A stretch of 44,094 nt of DNA from Phycisphaerales bacterium (GTDB lineage: Bacteria; Planctomycetota; Phycisphaerae; Phycisphaerales; JAGLTS01), in NCBI GenBank assembly GCA_023135165.1, contig JAGLTS010000034.1:1-44094 (forward strand). The letters are read 5' to 3'. A model generated the notes under the pieces. That model had not been told where the DNA came from, ran no database searches, and saw only the letters and a program-made list of their open reading frames with translations. Positions 28,854-37,484 of this stretch are shown here, piece after piece. The position numbers were made by a program, and so were the translations under genes. Each line of letters opens with the position of its first letter. Position 1 is the stretch's first letter.

Positions 28854-30446
28854 TCACCGAACGGCGGCGGCTACGAGGTGCGCTGATGCGAAGCGGCGCA
28901 TGAGTTGACCGACATCAGATCGGCCGATCACCGCATTGCCTCGGCGTTCGACTTGAGATGCGGCGGCGAGACTTCCGAGATATGCCGCCTGTGACAGCGA
29001 CGCCCCTGCCGCCGTCGCGAGTGTGGCCACGGCGAGCAGCGAATCGCCGCAGCCCAGTTCATCAACGACATGGCGCGCCATCGCCGGAACGTGATCGCTC
29101 CGCAGCCGTGATGTCCATGCCTCCGCCTGCCGCGATCCCTGAGTCTGCTCGAACGCGATCAGTCCTTCATCGCCCAGTGTGACGATCGCGCTCTTGATGT
29201 TCTGTTGCGCGAGGAGTCGCCACACGATGCTGCTGAGGCTCTCGCCGAAGTCGCGCATCCCTTCGCGCAGTTCCGTCTCGTTGGGGCACACGAAGTCCAT
29301 CTCGCGCATCGCCGTCAGGTTCGCGCGATGTCCGCTCACATCGCCGGTCAGCACGGGGACGGCGGGCCTGAGCGATTGACAGAGCGTCTCAACAAGCGAC
29401 GGTGTGAGCAATCCGCCGCCGTAGTCGCAGATGATGGCGGCGTCGGCGCTGTGCGCCACATCGCGCGCCTGTTTGGTGAGTTGATCGCGCGCTTGTCCGT
29501 CCAGCGTGATCGGTTGCGTTAAGTCGATCTTGATCACCTTGTCTCGCCCGACAAGATAGCGCTGTTTTTCGAGTAGTGGCGTGCCCATCGGGATGGCGAG
29601 CACGTCAATGTCCATGCTCCGGAGCCGCTCGATCATGGTGACATGCCCGGGGTCATCCGCCGCCGCCGTCACGATCGTCGCGCGGGCGCCCATCGCGGTG
29701 ATGTGCTTGGCGATGATCGCGGCGCCGCCGTCGTAGTACACCCGTTGAATCGGGCGCAGCGTCATCATCGCCGCCTCGCTCGCGATCTCCGGCCGATCGC
29801 AGTGAATGTACGTGTCGCGGATCAGCTCGCCGATCACGACGATGTGCCGACCGATACATGCGTCGAGGATCTCGTCGAGGCGACTGCAGCGCAGGTCGTC
29901 GCGCGCGGTCAGTTCGTTGATGCGCAGGCTTGCCGGGTCGTCCACGCCGATCTCGTCGGTCATGCCGGCAATCAGCGCCGTTGAACTGAACACGATGTCG
30001 CCCGAACTGAAGACGACCCGCCCGCCGTTCGATTCCACCACATCCCGTTCCGCGGCGAAGCGAGGATCGCGGTTGTGCTCGTACTCCCGCCCCTTGATGT
30101 ATGCGTCGGGCTTGACCTCCGTGAGCAGAGCGACGGCAGTGGGGCGGGCGTCGATGTAGACCCAGTCAACACAATCGAGGGCAGCAAGGTTCTCGGCGCG
30201 CAGCTCCTGTGGAATCAGCGGCCGACCATCGCCCTTGTTCACGGCGGTGTCGCCCGTGATGCTCACAAGCAGAATGTCGCCGAGCTGCGATGCGTACTGC
30301 AGATGCCGGATGTGTCCGGGATGCACGAGATCAAAGCAGCCGTGACATTGCACGATCGTCCTGCCCGCAGCCTTGGCCTCGGTGATTCGGTCGAGGAGTT
30401 GCCCGTGAGGGAGGATCTTGCGGGATTGTGCGGGCGGATCGGTCAA
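28854..30446 (-). CDS. HldE-like bifunctional protein in reversed domain order (nucleotidyltransferase-PfkB kinase)
   Basis: Probable sugar-phosphate kinase plus nucleotidyltransferase, as in ADP-heptose synthesis. Residues about 15-165 form the nucleotidyltransferase: CHGCFDLVHPGHIRHL with the HxGH site at 42-45 and the later YIKGREY. Residues about 198-515 form a PfkB-family kinase: VVIGELIRDTYI, the family block YYDGGAAIIAKHITAMGA, and catalytic VDELGCGDSLLA with D468. The canonical GAGD is GCGD. Canonical HldE has the kinase first; here it is last. A TTG start at 30446 (530 residues) is chosen because GGAG lies 8 nt upstream and it leaves an 86-nt gap to the divergent glycosyltransferase; a GTG at 30542 would overlap that gene. 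The true sugar substrate is not shown by the sequence. Confidence 0.82.
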   Translation of the reverse strand: MTDPPAQSRKILPHGQLLDRITEAKAAGRTIVQCHGCFDLVHPGHIRHLQYASQLGDILLVSITGDTAVNKGDGRPLIPQELRAENLAALDCVDWVYIDARPTAVALLTEVKPDAYIKGREYEHNRDPRFAAERDVVESNGGRVVFSSGDIVFSSTALIAGMTDEIGVDDPASLRINELTARDDLRCSRLDEILDACIGRHIVVIGELIRDTYIHCDRPEIASEAAMMTLRPIQRVYYDGGAAIIAKHITAMGARATIVTAAADDPGHVTMIERLRSMDIDVLAIPMGTPLLEKQRYLVGRDKVIKIDLTQPITLDGQARDQLTKQARDVAHSADAAIICDYGGGLLTPSLVETLCQSLRPAVPVLTGDVSGHRANLTAMREMDFVCPNETELREGMRDFGESLSSIVWRLLAQQNIKSAIVTLGDEGLIAFEQTQGSRQAEAWTSRLRSDHVPAMARHVVDELGCGDSLLAVATLATAAGASLSQAAYLGSLAAASQVERRGNAVIGRSDVGQLMRRFASAHLVAAAVR

Positions 30447-30532
30447 GACGCATCTCCGAGCCTGTTGTCGCCGGTATTGTAACGGCGTGCCGTCGAACCA
30501 CCATGTTCTCCTTGCCGGTCGCCTCGCTTGAC

Positions 30533-31618
30533 ATGAACACACCGCTGGTCAGCTTCGTTCTCCCCACACGCAATCGGCACCAGAGCCTGCTGCACACCGT
30601 CCTGTCGATCGGCTCGCTTGCCGGTCATGTCGGCGAGGTTCTGGTTGTGGACAATGCGTCGGACCCGCCCGTGCGCCTGCCCAAACGCCTGCTCAACGGC
30701 TGGGCGCTTCAGGTGATTCGCCTGGAGGAGAATCGCGGGGCAGCGGCGAGGAACGCAGCAGTCGAGCAGGCACGCGCGGAATGGGTCTGCATGCTCGATG
30801 ACGACTCCTATCCCGTGCACAGCGGGTACGTCGATGCGATCGGCGATGCGGATGCCGAGACTGCCGCGATCGCGGGCGAGATTCTGCTGCCCGACGGCAC
30901 ACACGAGGCGGGCGGGCTGCCCGAGGTCTTCGTCGGCTGCGGGGCGCTGATTCGCCGGAAAGCGATGCTCGATGTCGGCGGCTACGACCCAACATTCGAG
31001 TACTACGTCGAGGAGTACGACCTCGCAGCGCGACTGCTCCTCGTCGGTCGGCGAATCGCGTGGGACCGGCGCTTGTGCGTTCAGCACGAGAAGATCGCTG
31101 CTGGCCGCGACTTCGGCGACATCGTGCGCCGCTTGATCCGCAACAACGGCTGGGTATTGCAGCGCTACGCGCCGGATGATGTGCGCGATGAACTGATGCA
31201 GCGGATGATCGAGCGCTACCGTGCGATCGCGCGCAAGGAGAATGCCGAGGCCGGTGCTGAGGAGGGCATCGTCGAGCTTGCCGCGACGGTCGAGGATCAG
31301 CCTCTCCGTTCGATGCCGCGGGACTTGCACGATCGGTTTGTGGGCATCGCCGCGGTTCGTGAGTACTTGCCCGGCGAGCTGCGCCGCCTCGGTGTGCGAT
31401 CCGTCCGCCTCGTGTCAGCAGGCAAGTCATCGGAGATCGTCGAGCAGGTCTTGGGAGAGTCGAATGTGGCGGTGCGTCCGGATGAGAGCGCCGATGCGGA
31501 TGTCATCGCGACGCTTTCACCCGGGCCGATCTTTGACGCGTTGAAGGCGTGTGAATCATCAGGCCGGGTGGTTCTCCCGCCGTGGCCGGTTGCGCCGGTC
31601 GAGGTGCTGGCCTGCTGA
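30533..31618 (+). CDS. Family 2 glycosyltransferase
   Basis: Inverting GT-A glycosyltransferase, cytosolic or membrane-associated. LVSFVLPTRNRHQSLLHTV opens the nucleotide-binding fold, EENRGAAAARN-like text follows, and MLDDDSYPV (DDD at 89-91) is the metal/nucleotide site. The acceptor-side region has GCGALIRRKAMLDVGGYDPTFEYYVEEYDLAARL (E160, E161, D163). A further about 100 residues (260-361) look like a small alpha/beta domain of unknown role. ATG at 30533, divergent from the HldE-like gene; the GH63-like gene starts 29 nt downstream, so the two probably share an operon. Confidence 0.85.
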   Translation: MNTPLVSFVLPTRNRHQSLLHTVLSIGSLAGHVGEVLVVDNASDPPVRLPKRLLNGWALQVIRLEENRGAAARNAAVEQARAEWVCMLDDDSYPVHSGYVDAIGDADAETAAIAGEILLPDGTHEAGGLPEVFVGCGALIRRKAMLDVGGYDPTFEYYVEEYDLAARLLLVGRRIAWDRRLCVQHEKIAAGRDFGDIVRRLIRNNGWVLQRYAPDDVRDELMQRMIERYRAIARKENAEAGAEEGIVELAATVEDQPLRSMPRDLHDRFVGIAAVREYLPGELRRLGVRSVRLVSAGKSSEIVEQVLGESNVAVRPDESADADVIATLSPGPIFDALKACESSGRVVLPPWPVAPVEVLAC

Positions 31619-31647
31619 TAGACTGGCGAGAGACGCGAGTGCATGAC

Positions 31648-32982
31648 ATGGCGAAGTACGATCGTTTGTATGACTACTTGCTTGGCGAATCGCTGAAGTG
31701 TCGTCGGCCGGCGGTCGCGCGTTTCAACCATCCCTGGCTTGCACCCATGCCGCTCACCGAGCAGGGCGAAGCGTTCATTCACGCACGGGCGGGCGATTCA
31801 GCAGTCGGCGGGCGCTACCAGGATGTCTTCAACAGCGGCGACTACTCGCTGGGCATGTTCCATCACGACGCATCCGAAGCTGCGATCGAGCTGCTTAACC
31901 ACCCCGCCTTTCTCGATGCAGCGGCGGGCAGTCTCGTCAACTTCCTCGACTGCATGCGCCCCGACGGGCTGATCCATCGCATCGAGCTGTGCCACAAGGC
32001 GCACGAGAACGAGCCTGCCAAGCCCGTCATGGCGCAGTTCGCGCTCCGCATCGCCCGCACGCTCGGCGATGAATCTCAATCGTGGCTGCGCGAACACGAT
32101 ATCTACGACCGACTCGCTACCGCCATCCGTTTCACCGAGACGCACTACGGTGGGATGCACAGCCTCATCCTCGCCCACTCCGCACTGCAAACCGGATTCG
32201 ACAATGACCTGCTCACCGTCGGCATCGCGGATCGGCAGGTTGAAGACCCGGGCGCATCCGCCTTCATGGTGCTCGAATACCAGGCGATGGCGCTGCTCGC
32301 GGAGTTGCTCGACAAGCCCAACGATGCGGAACGATACCGCGCCTCGGCTGATCGGCTCGCTGACCTGATGAACGAGCTGATGTGGTATGAAGACGATCGC
32401 GGCGGGTACTACGTCGCGCTACAGTGGAAGGGCGGCTGCGCGCACTTGGGCGATGAGGTCATCGGCGAGACGTTGGCCGGGCGATTCGAGCCGATGCACA
32501 CGTGGGTGTCCTTTCTACCGATGTATGCGGGCGTTCCCGATGCGGGCCGGGCTGAAACGATGTGTCGGATGTTGCTTGATGACACGCGGTATTGGGGGCC
32601 GACCGGTGTTCGGACGGTCGCAGCGGATAACCGCTACTTTTCGCAAGCGCCGCGTGCGCTGATTTACGATCACAAAGCCGCAGCGCGCACGCCCGTGTCG
32701 AACTGGGCCGGTCCGGTGTGGGTTCTCTCCAACTACTACGTCGCGTCGGCGCTGGCGCGTTACGGAAGGGCCGAACGTGCGGCGGATCTTGCTCGCTTGA
32801 CTGCGGATGTGCTCATGCGCAGCCTCGACACGCGAGGCAGCCTGTTCGAGTGCTACAACGACGCTGGTGACGGGCTTTGGCCGGCCGACGGCGGGTTTGT
32901 GTCGTGGAACGTCCTGGCGCTGACGATGCTGCGCGAGTTCTGCCCTGACGAGACGGCGCACTGGCAACCGATGGTCCAGTAG
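31648..32982 (+). CDS. GH63/MGH-like (alpha/alpha)6-barrel glycoside hydrolase
   Basis: Likely cytosolic glycosidase of the GH63/mannosylglycerate-hydrolase-like clan; no signal peptide. Family-like blocks: LAHSALQTGFDNDLL (the G-x-D-N motif, D185), a helix pair PGASAFMVLEYQAMALLAELL, LMWYEDDRGGYYV, then SNWAGPVWVLSNYYVASALARYG (352-373), the W-x-G-P-V-W motif, and E401 in LFECYNDAGDG, a candidate catalytic acid or base. The first barrel strand usually reads W-x-WD but here is FNSGDYS. ATG at 31648 (444 residues). It may act on a glucosyl- or mannosyl-glycerate type solute, given the neighbouring GT2, but the substrate is not determined. Confidence 0.72.
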   Translation: MAKYDRLYDYLLGESLKCRRPAVARFNHPWLAPMPLTEQGEAFIHARAGDSAVGGRYQDVFNSGDYSLGMFHHDASEAAIELLNHPAFLDAAAGSLVNFLDCMRPDGLIHRIELCHKAHENEPAKPVMAQFALRIARTLGDESQSWLREHDIYDRLATAIRFTETHYGGMHSLILAHSALQTGFDNDLLTVGIADRQVEDPGASAFMVLEYQAMALLAELLDKPNDAERYRASADRLADLMNELMWYEDDRGGYYVALQWKGGCAHLGDEVIGETLAGRFEPMHTWVSFLPMYAGVPDAGRAETMCRMLLDDTRYWGPTGVRTVAADNRYFSQAPRALIYDHKAAARTPVSNWAGPVWVLSNYYVASALARYGRAERAADLARLTADVLMRSLDTRGSLFECYNDAGDGLWPADGGFVSWNVLALTMLREFCPDETAHWQPMVQ

Positions 32983-33003
32983 TGCGACAGAGAGCGACGC
33001 CTC

Positions 33004-33714
33004 CTATGCCGCAGCGCCGGACTGCATGAGCAGGTAGCCGATCGTCAGGAAAACGGCATCGACGATCGCGTGCGAGACCCACGCACCGGCGAGGCTCTTT
33101 TGCCTGTGATACTGCCAGCACCAGATCAGTCCGCCCAGGCCGACGCCCGTTCCGAACATCGCGGTGGACCACGCGGGGAAGTAGACGCTCAAGACGACGT
33201 AGTGGTGCGCCGCGAACGCGAGGCTCCCGAGCACATACGCCGCCGCGATGGGGACGACTCGACTGAGCTGGCCGAACACGAACCACCGCCAGAAGTACTC
33301 TTCGATGAGCGAGTGGATGACAGCCAGGAAGACCGCGAACGGGATGTAGTACGCGACGAGGTTGTACTTCTGCATCTGGTCGACGATCTCATCCTTGTGC
33401 GCCAAGACGTGTTTGCCGAGCGGCGTGAAGAAGTACCCCACGCAAAGCAGCCCGCCGATGAGACTGCCGGTGAGCAGGCCGAGCGGGACCGCGCGCCAGT
33501 GTCGCCGATCGAAGACGCCCCGCAGAGGAATGCGCTGCTTCTGAATGACCACCACCGCGATGATCGGCCAAATCAGCGTGAAGCCCTTCGTCAAGCTGTA
33601 GATCACCTTCGCGATTGGCGAGTCAGCCAGGAAGATGAAGTACACGAACGACGCGAGGAACGGCAACACCATCGCCGGGATGACGCACAACGTGATGAGC
33701 TTACGACTGGTCAC
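33004..33714 (-). CDS. CPBP-family intramembrane glutamic protease (Abi/CAAX-like)
   Basis: Multi-pass membrane protease of the CAAX/ABI family (236 residues). Catalytic motifs are visible: IEEYFWRWFVFGQL (E138, E139, R143), AFAAHHYVVL (H170/H171) and VSHAIVDAVF (H215). Helices alternate with short loops over the full length. I start at the GTG at 33714 because AGGGG lies 7 nt upstream; an in-frame ATG at 33738 has no such site. It ends 21 nt from the convergent glycosidase. The role could be prenyl-protein-like processing, bacteriocin self-protection or envelope maturation; the neighbours (lipase, S41 protease) favour envelope work. Confidence 0.87.
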   Translation of the reverse strand: MTSRKLITLCVIPAMVLPFLASFVYFIFLADSPIAKVIYSLTKGFTLIWPIIAVVVIQKQRIPLRGVFDRRHWRAVPLGLLTGSLIGGLLCVGYFFTPLGKHVLAHKDEIVDQMQKYNLVAYYIPFAVFLAVIHSLIEEYFWRWFVFGQLSRVVPIAAAYVLGSLAFAAHHYVVLSVYFPAWSTAMFGTGVGLGGLIWCWQYHRQKSLAGAWVSHAIVDAVFLTIGYLLMQSGAAA

Positions 33715-33793
33715 ATACGTGCCCCTTTCTCGCACCATCGTACGGCAGATGATGCTGCATGTTGAGCCGAGCGCCGAAGAGGGACGCGATCGG

Positions 33794-34579
33794 TCACTCG
33801 CATTCGACGAGTGTGTGCAGCAGCGCACTGTAGAGCGGGCGGACATCCACCGATCGGCCGAGCAACCACTCCATCGGCGTGGACCATCCGACCATGTCCA
33901 CGTGGTCGCAGCGCCAGATCGTCAGGCTCTCACCCCATTCGGCGGACCGCACGGAGACTAGCCCGTCGTTCGGCCCTTCCGCCGCCTCGATGATGCGATG
34001 CGGCGGGCGGAGAATCCACTCCATCTCACGGCGAGGTTTGTCGCCTGCCACGGAGAAGTACCGAACACCGGGCGCGTCTGGTGTTTGCTCATTGAACCGG
34101 GCGCAAGCGTCGTAGTTCAGTTCGAAAACCGCGCGGTGGTCCAGGCGCAGCAGCCCGAGCAGCCGCAGCACGCCCATGCGTCGGCCGAGCGACACGCCGG
34201 TGTTGGCGAAGGCGGAGCCGTGGTGCGGTGTGCTGAGCGTGGTGAGTGAAATGACCTGCGACGCCATATCCAGATGCGTGATCATCCGCCGAGCGTCGAA
34301 GCCGCCGAGGCTGTGCGCGATGATGTGGACCGGTTCGTCGCCGAGGTTCGCCCTGATCTGTTTCTTGAGTGTCTCCGCCCGGCGTTCGATCGAGCCTGTC
34401 GGGTGGACGCCCGTCTGCAGCACACGATTGCCCGCTCGCTGAAGGTGCTGCGGGATGCGGCGGAAGTACGACGCGAGCGTGATGCCTGCGATTCGGATCT
34501 TGGCGAAGCCGAGCAGGCCGTGCGCCAGGACGATCGGTGCTCTGAGCGTCGGCGTCTCAAGTGGCGGGCCGGTCGTCAT
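33794..34579 (-). CDS. LipA-like alpha/beta-hydrolase lipase
   Basis: Esterase/lipase (261 residues) close in layout to Pseudomonas triacylglycerol lipases. LAHGLLGF (18-25) forms the oxyanion loop, HIIAHSLGGFDARRMI holds nucleophile S90, NDGLVSVRSAEWG supplies D205 and CDHVDMVGW supplies H226. No signal peptide is evident, so it may be cytosolic. ATG at 34579 with GAGG just upstream, 25 nt after the S41 protease stop, so the two are likely co-transcribed. Confidence 0.87.
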   Translation of the reverse strand: MTTGPPLETPTLRAPIVLAHGLLGFAKIRIAGITLASYFRRIPQHLQRAGNRVLQTGVHPTGSIERRAETLKKQIRANLGDEPVHIIAHSLGGFDARRMITHLDMASQVISLTTLSTPHHGSAFANTGVSLGRRMGVLRLLGLLRLDHRAVFELNYDACARFNEQTPDAPGVRYFSVAGDKPRREMEWILRPPHRIIEAAEGPNDGLVSVRSAEWGESLTIWRCDHVDMVGWSTPMEWLLGRSVDVRPLYSALLHTLVECE

Positions 34580-34604
34580 CCTCAGCCTCGTGTGCGGCCT
34601 CGGT

Positions 34605-36821
34605 TCAGCGGTCGAGCATCGCCTGGGCCACCGATGGATCCTGCGCCAGGATACGCGTTTGCAGGAGTACCAGCGCCGTTTCGAGTTGCGGATCAAGCCC
34701 TTCGGTGAGCAGTCGCGTTGGGTCGGGCGGCAGTTCCGGCTCCTGCTGTTCGAGCGAGAGTTCCTCATCGGCGCCCTCGGCCGCCTCCTGCAGCGTCTCA
34801 TCTTCGTCGAGCGGAAGCAGATCCGCATCTTGGCGAAGCTCCAGGGCCGTGATGAGCTGATCCGACGTCATCGGCACCTTGATGTCAGGCTCAACGCCCC
34901 ACGTCGTATCGCCGTCGTGGCGGTGGATCAGTCTGCCCCTCGGCAGGCGGTACTGCTGCATCGTGAGCTTGAGCGCCGCCCTGCCGCCCCGAAGCGACAT
35001 GACCTGCTGCACGCTGCCTTTGCCGTAGGATCGTTCGCCGACGATCAGTGCGCGGTTGTGATCCTGCAAGCAGCCGGCCACGATCTCGCTCGCCGATGCG
35101 GATCCCTCGTTGATCAGGACGACCGTCGGGATACTGCCCAGCGACGCGCGATGGGGACTGGCATCCGCGTGCCATGTCATCCGGCCGGATTTGTCCTCCG
35201 TGCTCACGAGCAGGCCTGACGCCACGAAGCGGTTGCTGATTCGAGTCGCAGCCGACAGCAGTCCACCGGGATTGAATCGCAGATCCAGTATCAAGCCTGA
35301 CAATCCCTGCGCACGCATCGTCGCCACAGCCCGATCCAGCTCATCAACCGTATCGTCGGTGAAGCTCGTCAAGCGGATGTAGCCGATGTGGTTCAACGGA
35401 TCGACGAAGTAATCCCAGTCGGTCTCGCCCTTGCCGGTGCGCTTCCAGCCCTTGACGGAGTAGAGCGGGATGATGTCGCGCGCGATGGTGAGCGGGATCA
35501 GCTCATCGGAGCCTTCGCGCTCAACGGTGAGTGTGACCTGTGTCCCCCGCTCGCCCGTGATGCGCTCGACCGCTTGTGTCAGTGAGATGCCTACGGTGGA
35601 TTCGCCGTCGATCATGCGGATCAAGTCGCCTCGCTTCACGCCGGCGCGTTGTGCGGGCGTTCCTTCGATGGGCGTGACCACCTTCAGTTGCCTGGCGGTG
35701 TCAAGCTGGATCTGGATGCCGACGCCGACAAACTCACCGGTCATCGATCGGTTGAAGAAGGCCATCTCGTCGGGCCAGATGACCGTCGAGTATGTGTCCA
35801 GGCGCGACATCACGCCGTTGCCGAATTCGCGGTAGATCACTTCCTTGGGGAGTGCAACGGTGTCGCGGTTCTCCTCAACGAGCGCTCGAACCGTCTTGCG
35901 GAATTGGTAGCCCGACAGCTTTGGATCGCCGCGCAACTGCTCGATGTGGGCGTCGATGAACCGCAGCAATCTCGTCCGGTCGGTCTCGTTGCGCAGGCCC
36001 GGGAACGCCTCGTCGAGGTCGGCTGTGGTAAGCAGCGTCTTGACCGCCTCGAAGCCGCCGAGCGCCAGTTCGCCATAGCGGATGTGGTCGATGTGAGCCT
36101 GCTCCGCCGCGTCGGCCGCGTCGAAGAGCATCCGCTCGGTGATCTCCTGGACCTTGTCGCTCCAGCTCTCGCCGCCGGCGTTGTACTCCGGGAGCGGATC
36201 CTCGTCGTTCTTGAGCGCGAACTCGTTTCGCAAATCGTGCAGGCGTTGCGGAGCATAGAAGGACACCAGCGCGACGCGCTCAGCGATCCGGAGCAGATCC
36301 TCATGGTAGGACCGCTCCGTTTCGTACAGCAGATCCAGCCGTCTGAACCAGTCCAGCGCTTCGAGGACCCTGCCCTCCGCCTCCGCTTCTCGAGCGTTGG
36401 CTGCTGCCTGCTGGATCAGATTCGCCACGTCGGGTTTCTCACGCACTGCCGCGTCGTCCCCGGAGAGATCCTGCAACTCGATTGCCGCCCGCAATGCCTC
36501 GCGCAGGTCATCTTCCCCGATGGCTGTGGCCAACTCGGCGAGCGCGGTGTCATAGCTCTCCTGCCTGACGAGTTCCGCTGCTTCGGAGTGGTCGATCCAG
36601 CGCGCGACGCTCGTGTGAAGTCGGCGGACGCCGAGGTGATCGTGCTCGTCGGGGATCTGGCGCAACAGCGAGAACGTCCGGGTTGAGTCCTGGTGCTCCT
36701 CCGCCGCTTGCCAGACTTGCTCTGCCCAGTCCACGACGGTGATCGCATCGTCGCCTCGCACAGCGAAGGGCAGCGCCGTCACGGCAGCCAGCGCCGCGAT
36801 CAGCAGCGGTCGTCGCTTCAT
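34605..36821 (-). CDS. S41-family C-terminal processing protease with PDZ domain
   Basis: Periplasmic serine protease of the Prc/CtpA family. A signal peptide spans about 1-22 (RRPLLIAALAAVTALPFAV). A helical N-terminal region of about 330 residues precedes the PDZ domain (364-440; GEFVGVGIQIQL, GTPAQRAGVKRGDLIRMIDG). The protease core shows LRFNPGGLLSAAT, the catalytic-Ser block NEGSASASEIVAG (571-583) and YGKGSVQQV with K601. The C-terminal tail is Glu/Gln-rich. Length 738 fits long Prc-type enzymes. I start at the ATG at 36821 to expose the signal peptide; an ATG at 36881 is in frame. The lipase follows 25 nt downstream. Confidence 0.92.
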   Translation of the reverse strand: MKRRPLLIAALAAVTALPFAVRGDDAITVVDWAEQVWQAAEEHQDSTRTFSLLRQIPDEHDHLGVRRLHTSVARWIDHSEAAELVRQESYDTALAELATAIGEDDLREALRAAIELQDLSGDDAAVREKPDVANLIQQAAANAREAEAEGRVLEALDWFRRLDLLYETERSYHEDLLRIAERVALVSFYAPQRLHDLRNEFALKNDEDPLPEYNAGGESWSDKVQEITERMLFDAADAAEQAHIDHIRYGELALGGFEAVKTLLTTADLDEAFPGLRNETDRTRLLRFIDAHIEQLRGDPKLSGYQFRKTVRALVEENRDTVALPKEVIYREFGNGVMSRLDTYSTVIWPDEMAFFNRSMTGEFVGVGIQIQLDTARQLKVVTPIEGTPAQRAGVKRGDLIRMIDGESTVGISLTQAVERITGERGTQVTLTVEREGSDELIPLTIARDIIPLYSVKGWKRTGKGETDWDYFVDPLNHIGYIRLTSFTDDTVDELDRAVATMRAQGLSGLILDLRFNPGGLLSAATRISNRFVASGLLVSTEDKSGRMTWHADASPHRASLGSIPTVVLINEGSASASEIVAGCLQDHNRALIVGERSYGKGSVQQVMSLRGGRAALKLTMQQYRLPRGRLIHRHDGDTTWGVEPDIKVPMTSDQLITALELRQDADLLPLDEDETLQEAAEGADEELSLEQQEPELPPDPTRLLTEGLDPQLETALVLLQTRILAQDPSVAQAMLDR

Positions 36822-37112
36822 TCCGCGGACTCGGTCAGCACACTGAGTCGGACGATACGAAAGAAGGTCCCGGATTCTCATACGTCACACGCCTCACTTC
36901 ATTCCCGTGGATGGCAGCCTCGCAACTCCGTGGACTGCTCCCAGGGGCATCGGCAGGTCGGCCGATCAATTTCACAGACAGATTCTACGGCACCGGCATT
37001 CCCAAAACTCGCGAAAAGCGAGCGACCTGGCATACATGGTCCTACCGCCCGCTCAGCGACGGGTCGCAGTCTCTTCGGACGCGCAAAGTCCGAACCAGAC
37101 GTACCGCCCGCG

Positions 37113-37118
37113 TATACT
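37113..37118 (+). promoter_or_regulatory. -10-like hexamer TATACT (leaderless start)
   Basis: TATACT ends 6 nt before the ATG at 37125, so the message would begin at the start codon. No ribosome site is present upstream of that ATG. The -35 region is not recognisable. Confidence 0.45.
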
Positions 37119-37124
37119 GGCCAC

Positions 37125-37484
37125 ATGACACAAAGCATCCCATCGGCGTGCGCGGTGCTCGCCGCCCCCTGGTTCAGCTTGGCCCAACAAGGCCAGCCTG
37201 CAACGCCGAGCGGGCTTCTCGGGCCGGTCGGGGCGATGGTGCTGCTCGTCGTGCTCCTGCTCATGCTGTGCGTTGTCGTGCTCACGCTCAGCAGGTTCTG
37301 GCGACATCGGCTGACCGATCACCGCCGGATGGATGCGGATCGGGTCGCGTCGGTCGATCCCTGGGCTGAGGCGGGACGGCGATGCGATCCGGATGCGGGT
37401 GACGCCTCGGATGACGATGATGACGATGATGACGATCAGACCGACGATGAGTACGGTGGTCGCTTCGATGAGGAGCAGTGGTGA
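37125..37484 (+). CDS. Small membrane protein with poly-Asp tail
   Basis: Unknown function, 119 residues. One hydrophobic helix (about 33-56; LGPVGAMVLLVVLLLMLCVVVLTL) is preceded by a Pro/Ala-rich segment and followed by a basic Arg/His patch (WRHRLTDHRR), then a tail with nine consecutive Asp and further acidic residues to the end. The basic patch suggests the tail is cytosolic. The start is ATG 37125 with no ribosome site but a -10-like TATACT 6 nt upstream. The stop overlaps the next gene, so the two are translationally coupled. Confidence 0.7.
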   Translation: MTQSIPSACAVLAAPWFSLAQQGQPATPSGLLGPVGAMVLLVVLLLMLCVVVLTLSRFWRHRLTDHRRMDADRVASVDPWAEAGRRCDPDAGDASDDDDDDDDDQTDDEYGGRFDEEQW

